Source of the DNA: Mercurialis annua
Taxonomy: Eukaryota; Streptophyta; Magnoliopsida; Malpighiales; Euphorbiaceae
Direction of reading: 5' to 3'
Length of the DNA: 64,000 nt
Assembly (NCBI RefSeq): GCF_937616625.2
Contig: NC_065572.1
Coordinates: 55,291,653-55,355,652 of the forward strand
The notes below the pieces were generated by a model that saw nothing but the letters and a program-made list of their open reading frames with translations, searched no databases and was not told where the DNA came from. Each line of letters starts with the position of its first letter. Position 1 is the stretch's first letter. The translations under genes were made by a program, and so were the position numbers. Shown one piece after another: positions 58,501 through 64,000 of this stretch.

Positions 58501-61500
58501 TATTTTTGATGATCACTGCAACTGTGAGATAATTGTAGGATACAATGGAGAAAGCAATTAAGAACAAAGTTGCCAAAGCTGTGGTGCCTGCCATTGATGT
58601 CATGTTTCAAGCTCTGAGGTTTGCTAGCTACTATTTCAGTTTGATGAAGTATTACCTTTTTTTTTAGTCTAAGTGCCATTATGATTGTGTTTGATATTAG
58701 TGAATTTGGAGCAAAAATTGTTCCCCCGAAGAGGATTTTAAAGATGCTTCCAGAATTATTTGACCATCAGGATCAAAATGTTCGCGCATCCTCCAAAGGG
58801 CTAACTCTGGAGCTCTGCCGATGGATAGGGAAAGACCCAGTAAAATCTATTCTATTTGAGAAGATGAGGGATACGATGGTATGGAAAATCATTTGCCTTG
58901 TGTACATCTGATCTACCTTTTTTTGTTGCCTCTGAATTGTAATTAATCAACTGGTTTATCTGTTTGAAGAAAAAAGAATTGGAGGCTGAGCTTGTTACTG
59001 TTACGGGGACAGCAAGGCCATCTCGCAAAATTAGGTGAATGTTGCAAAGAAATATTGTGTACCTATAAAATCTTTTATCATCCTTTGTAACTATTGGATT
59101 GTTTGATTATGGAGTTCTGATTGATGTTTGTTGTCATTTCTGTTGCATTAGGATCATTTATATTTATTTCACGTTTTGTTTTTATTTCTGATTATTGCCT
59201 TTGATTACTTCGACTACCTCAGTAGAACTAGGATGAGCCTTTACTCTTTTCATGCATCTGTAAGCTTTTTCTGGCTTTCTTTCTTTGTTTTGGCATGGAA
59301 CTTTATACTGTATGTTATAGGTTTCTTCAAATATGAGTACCCTCTGTGCTCTTTCCCATATACATAGTATATTTCTATTTTGCTTTGTGGCTGATCTGTT
59401 TGGTTCTCGGTTGGATCTGTGGTATTGCCTCATTGATATGTAGCTGATTTGCATAGCTATTTGAAAATTTTGAAACTATTAGCTACTGTTTGTAGGTTAC
59501 TTTTTTTTTTCCTTGCTAAAAGGTTCATAAGGTTTGGTTGTTACTTAGGTTTTGTCCTTGTATTGTTCTGGTGCTTGCATTGTTTTTTCAGTTTCAAGTA
59601 AGCTTTCGAGCTTGGGATGTTGCATATGTCTGATGTCATCTGGTTTTATAATGGACTGCAGGTTAAAATGTTTCTTAGAAATTAGGTTATCATCTTTTCT
59701 TATCATTGTTGCTTGATGCATGTATACTGATTAGATCTGAGCAAGACAAGGAGCCAGAGCCAGAAGCTGTATCAGAAGCTGCTGGCCCGTGCGAGTCGGA
59801 TGAAATTGCAGGTGATGGTATGTGCACGACTTTCTGCAATGCTTTAATGCTGTTAATTTCTCTTTCTTTCATGCTTCTGACCAAGATACCAATGGTTTTA
59901 TTTGCACCAATTGTCAGCTCCTCAAGAAATAGATGAGTATGAGCTTGTTGATCCTGTAGACATCTTGACTCCTTTGGAGAAGTCTGGGTTTTGGGATGGA
60001 GTGGTTAGTGCTCTGACTTACGTTTGGATGGGATTCGTACTTAATTTCAATAAGCTTGCTACTTTAGTTGCCCTTCATTCTTTATAATTGTGCCATGCTT
60101 TTCAGAAAGCGACCAAGTGGTCAGAAAGAAAGGAGGCCGTTGCAGAGCTTACCAAGCTTGCTTCGACAAAAAGGATAGCACCTGGGGATTTCTCAGAAGT
60201 TTGTCGGACACTAAAGAAGGTGTTTGGTTTTTTAATTATTTCAGCTTAGACAACTATAAGATTTTCATTTTTCTTAGTTAAAAATAGTGCTTGTTGTTGT
60301 CCATTGGGTAGTTAGGTTTTTATTTTTTTCAATAAGGGGGAAACTGGATGGTGAGGTTGGTTTACGATTAAACTGATGCTTGTTGGTTTGCCTGTATGGA
60401 ATGAGGAAGTGATGGCACATATCATTAATTTCTGCTACTAAAATAATCGGACTTAGATGCAAAGTGTGGCTCTTTGACATCATCCCATTTTATAAAATAT
60501 GCATTCCTTAATTAGGGTAATGTGGCTCTCTGACATCGTCCCATTTTATAAAATATGCATTCCTTAATTAGGGCTTAGAGAGATTAATATCACGTGGGAG
60601 TTGGAAAGGATTTATTTCTATAATTATAAAACACGTCTTCAGTTTCATCTTTTGTTTTTAAAAGAAAAATGAGTGATTTCAGAGTTGATGTAGATGACAT
60701 CAAAGCATAGATAAAAGTGAATGATTTTAGAGTTGATTTAGACGATATTTACTAGTTTTTGTGTAGATGGACTATGATATTTGAGGGACAGGGATGTATT
60801 TCATGAGAAAGGCTTTTTTAAAAAATAAAAATATAATGCATGTCTGCAGTTTCGTCTTTTGTTTTTCAAAAGAAAGATGAGTGATTTTAGAGTTGATTTA
60901 GATGACATCAAAGCTTTCATGTAGCTAAAAGTGAATGATTTTAGAGTTGATTTAGATGATATTCACTAGTTCTCGTGTAGATGGATGGACTATGTATGAT
61001 ATTTGAGTGATGTATGACGTGAAGCTTCCATGTTAATAGCATTCACTTTTATCTACATAATATATTCTACATAATGTGACTATAGCTCAAGAGATAGTTC
61101 AAGAGATTTTTTTCCACCTATTTTTGGATTACATTACATCCTTTTGCTCTGAGTCCTATTTCTAATAATTTTTTGTGCTTTTAGAATTTAAATCTTTTGT
61201 TTTGTTTATATTTAGACTATTTCTGAAGCAGTTAATTCATAATATGCTGAAAAGTTATAGTCTTTATCCTGCAGCTCATTACAGATGTGAACATTGCTGT
61301 TGCAGTTGAAGCCATCCAAGCTATAGGCAATCTTGCACGAGGTTTAAGAACTCATTTTTCCGCGAGTTCTCGTTTCTTATTGCCCATTTTGCTTGTAAGT
61401 AGATCAAGATACTCAAGTACTTTTGCAAACATAAAACCACAGAGACAGTTGAACATGCATGCATTTTTGTCCGCCGCTCAAGTTTAGTTCACTGATTATC

Positions 61501-63862
61501 TAATACGGATTTTACTTTTTTATTTTTTTGCCTTATAAGGAAAAATTGAAAGAGAAAAAACCAACTCTTACTGAGTCACTTGGACAAACTCTTCAAGCAC
61601 TGCATAAGTCTGGGTGCTTAAATCTTGTTGACATTGTTGAAGGTAAACTCCATTTTCTTTTTATATATTATGCTTTTCTTGTTTTATCTATTATGCACAA
61701 TTGGAATCTATTATTCTGTCTTCTGTTTTATGTGCTGATGCCTTCTATTCTCCTACCTCTTGGGATTGCTCCCATTTTGCTGGTGTATCTTTGGCATGCT
61801 GACTTCCCTATAGGCACTTTCGTTATTCCTTATGGCAATGAATTCTAGTTTTGATTTTTTTTTTCAAGAGATAGAATGCAAGAAGAATTCTAGTTTTGAT
61901 TTATTTCTTATTAGATTGCTTTTTCCACCTCTGCCAGTTATGGGAAATTCATGCTTTGAATAGATATGGATATATGGTATAAAGTAAATATAACTTTGGA
62001 GTATGTTGGATAAGTATAATCTTGAACATTGTTTATTGCAGATGTGAAGACGGCTGCCAAAAATAAAGTTCCTCTTGTTCGCTCGTTGAGCTTGAACTGG
62101 ATAACATTTTGTATTGAAACAAGTAACAAAGCTGTTATTCTAAAAGTGCACAAAGATTATGTCCCTATCTGTATGGAGGTAGTAAATTCTTCTTGAAAGG
62201 TGTTGTTTTATATTCCAAATTTATGAACTGTTGCTCACATCACCCTCAGTTTGTAAACTGCTTCGAAATTTGGATTTAGATAGATTTTAGCATACCTCTT
62301 ACTTCTCCTTTATTACTTGTCTAGGAGTCTTTTCCATTTAAGCGCACAATTTATATTCAGTTGATTCTACCGCTACTAGCAACTTATTTCACCCCCTTCC
62401 ATCTTTTGATTTTTATCATCTGCAATATTGTCATGCAAATTGTTATTTTTGATTTTCTACTGCAACTATTGCAGCATTGTCATTATTTCATGTAAACGTT
62501 TAATGTTTGCAATTGGATCCTGTAGAGCCTTAATGATGGGACTCCTGATGTGAGGGATTCGGCATTTGCTGTTCTGGCAGCAATTGCTAAGGTAGCACAC
62601 CTTCTTTCGTCTGAGATGGATATACTGCTTGAAATTTTGCTGCCGTCGGTAATTTTTATTTTCTGTGATAGTCTGTTGGCATGAGACCTTTGGAGAGATC
62701 AATAGAGAAACTTGATGATGTCAGAAGAAAGAAGCTGTCTGAAATGATTGGAGGTTCAGGAGGAAGTGTGACTGGTGGAACAAGCTCAGGTTTGTTAATA
62801 ATACCAATGTTCTTCTTGTCTACTTCAGTGGTAAATCTGTATTTCTCGATGTATTTATCTTTTCCCCTGATGTTATCATGCACCAGCTACAGTTCAAGCT
62901 GTTAGTGGGAGCGTGTCTTCAACAGAGGTTAGTTTATGCTTCTTAATTTACCAATTGCTTTCTGATTTTGACATTTGTATTATCTTTGTTATCCTTTAAA
63001 AGCTAAAAATTACATTAGACAAGCAAAACCTTATTTGAACATCTTTGCCTTAAGAAAGTGCTCTGTTTTGGCCTCTTCTGGTAACATGTCTAGCAGTATG
63101 TTGCCAATAATAACCTGTCTGAGTTGGTCTGATCATATGAGCAGGATACTTCTATCTAGTTGTCATTCTTTCTGTCTTCTTAGAAGATTACATTGACATC
63201 ACCTGGAAGAACAATGATAAATTGAAGTTCAGTAGCAAGTTAATGAGAATGAAACTGTTGGTGCATCTCATTTAGTATTTTGTTGCACTATTCCTTGCTT
63301 TAAATGCATTTTTAAAGCCTGTTGTTCCCCATGGATCACTATGAAATTTTCTTTTTGGAATGTAAATTTTGCAGACATCAGAAGCCTCATTCATTAGAAG
63401 GTCAGCAGCAAGCATGCTTTCTGGGAAGAAGCCTGTTCCAGCTGCTGTGAGTATTTATTTATTTCTTCTTGATTTGTTTTTTGTTCTACCATTTGACATT
63501 GTTAGCATGGTATTCCTTTTCATTATATGTCTTGTTTTCTCTATCAGCCTGCTAATAAAAAGGTAGGGTCTACTAAATCGGGGGCTAGCAAGAAAGGAGA
63601 TGGGACTGGGAGGACTGAAACCTCAAAAGCTATTGAACCACCTGAAGATGTTGAGGTAATGAAACGACATCTATGTAGTTCATCTGTATTGTCAGTTATT
63701 CCAGGTATCTCCTGATACCTGACATTTTTATTCGTTCTTTGTTTGGCTATTTGCAGCCAGCAGAAATGAGTCTCGAAGAGATTGAAAGTAGACTAGGATC
63801 TCTTATACAAGCAGAAACTGTTTCTCAATTAAAGAGTACTGTTTGGAAAGAAAGGCTTGAAG
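55590..63862 (+). CDS. MOR1: MOR1/GEM1-like XMAP215-family microtubule-associated protein, exons 1-18 (3' end outside window)
   Basis: The gene encodes the plant XMAP215/Dis1-family protein that binds tubulin through TOG domains. It promotes microtubule growth in cortical arrays, spindles and phragmoplasts. The N-terminus (LLKEAKKLPWEDRL, HKNWKVRNEAN, DPKDPRLREFG) is diagnostic. Exons: 55590-55749, 55902-56007, 56097-56220, 58539-58618, 58701-58878, 58970-59034, 59735-59817, 59918-60003, 60106-60219, 61275-61394, 61540-61642, 62042-62178, 62526-62591, 62672-62789, 62887-62927, 63375-63446, 63548-63655, 63757-63862. All junctions keep frame, giving about 622 codons of a protein that is near 2000 residues in the family. 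TOG1 spans about 1-230, TOG2 about 270-505 (from SGFWDGVKATKWSERKEAV). A Ser/Gly/Lys linker follows, then TOG3 begins (WKERLE). No stop or frameshift was found. Confidence 0.95.
56008..56096 (+). other. MOR1: GC-AG intron 2 of MOR1
   Basis: Keeping the conserved DAGRYAKEV reading requires exon 2 to end GGAAG and the intron to begin GCGAGA. The acceptor is TTATAG. The nearest GT (in AAAAGT downstream) would shift the frame. GC-AG introns are a known minor class in plants. Confidence 0.8.
57061..57790 (+). repeat. Tandem duplication of about 365 bp in MOR1 intron 3
   Basis: 57061-57432 and 57433-57790 are diverged direct copies. Both start ATGGCAGT and contain GGTATTTGGGAGCTGGATG and TTTCAAGGGAGATAAGAGAT. 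Both end AGAGGAACA. Short open frames inside are not convincing. The insert helps explain the 2.3-kb size of this intron. Confidence 0.8.
60465..61010 (+). repeat. Direct repeats in MOR1 intron 9
   Basis: A 56-bp unit starting TGTGGCTCT is tandemly doubled at 60465-60520 and 60521-60575. A longer pair follows at about 60640-60775 and 60845-61000, sharing GATTTTAGAGTTGATTTAGA. They are intronic, with no coding signal. Confidence 0.7.
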
Positions 63863-64000
63863 GTAGGTCATCATCTTTGCTATAACTTTTAGGTAATTAT
63901 TTATGAAATCATTTAATGGTTTACTCTTAATTGTGTATGTCACAAACATGTCCCTTGAACTACTCTGAACCCTGATGCCCTATTTCCTCTTATATTTCCT

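Noticed and set aside
1..64000. tRNA, rRNA or other standard RNA genes
   Set aside because: I looked for tRNA-like boxes and rRNA blocks and saw none. The only tRNA-related sequences are primer binding sites.

Overview
The window is plant nuclear DNA, almost certainly from a eudicot. It is AT-rich and crowded with plant-type LTR retrotransposons, MITEs, a Helitron and CACTA fragments. Its one clear host gene is an intron-rich plant-type XMAP215/TOG microtubule regulator (MOR1/GEM1). I cannot name the species from sequence alone.

Layout. 1-8886: internal region and 3' LTR of a non-autonomous Ty3/gypsy-like element. Its gag-like gene is broken by three in-frame stops, an unrelated solo LTR has landed in its internal region, and a Helitron has landed in its LTR. 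8887-16423: remnants carrying three nested MITEs of different superfamilies, a 2.9-kb solo LTR, and a MULE-type MITE with a relative inside it. 16424-29941: a deep nest. A minus-strand solo LTR is split by a plus-strand solo LTR, which is split by a complete but coding-less Tat-like element, which holds a fourth solo LTR. All four layers have matching or near-matching 5-bp target duplications. 29942-38160: an LTR remnant and a CACTA element whose transposase-associated gene is split by two solo LTRs of opposite orientation. 38160-43396: CACTA-like DNA with exon-like fragments, one resembling centrin, plus simple repeats. 43397-52606: a complete, very young non-autonomous gag-only element. Its two 2591-bp LTRs differ at one base that I could find, and its target duplication is GTGAT. 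52607-55589: the CACTA end, AT-rich DNA, a copia gag scrap and the MOR1 promoter region. 55590-63862: the first 18 exons of MOR1, about 622 codons, running off the right edge.

Most unusual signal. Four members of the large LTR superfamily carry, about 0.8-1.0 kb from their 5' end, an array of short palindromes (12-16 bp, usually with a CG-N1/2-CG core) separated by unconserved spacers. Each family has its own palindrome sequence in the same slot. A fifth array sits in an LTR from an unrelated lineage. In the young element the array lies between a predicted splice donor inside the LTR and a predicted acceptor right before the gag start codon, so it would stay in unspliced genomic RNA and leave the spliced gag mRNA. 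A second module, a stem-loop CCTATTG-N5-CAATAGG followed by TGTGATCACCAGT, recurs across LTRs that otherwise differ greatly. Together these suggest a cis-acting RNA or DNA element system, for example for packaging or dimerisation, that evolves quickly.

How the parts relate: the gag-only elements lack pol and must borrow reverse transcriptase and integrase from a relative outside the window. MOR1 is the only gene here with a confident cellular role.
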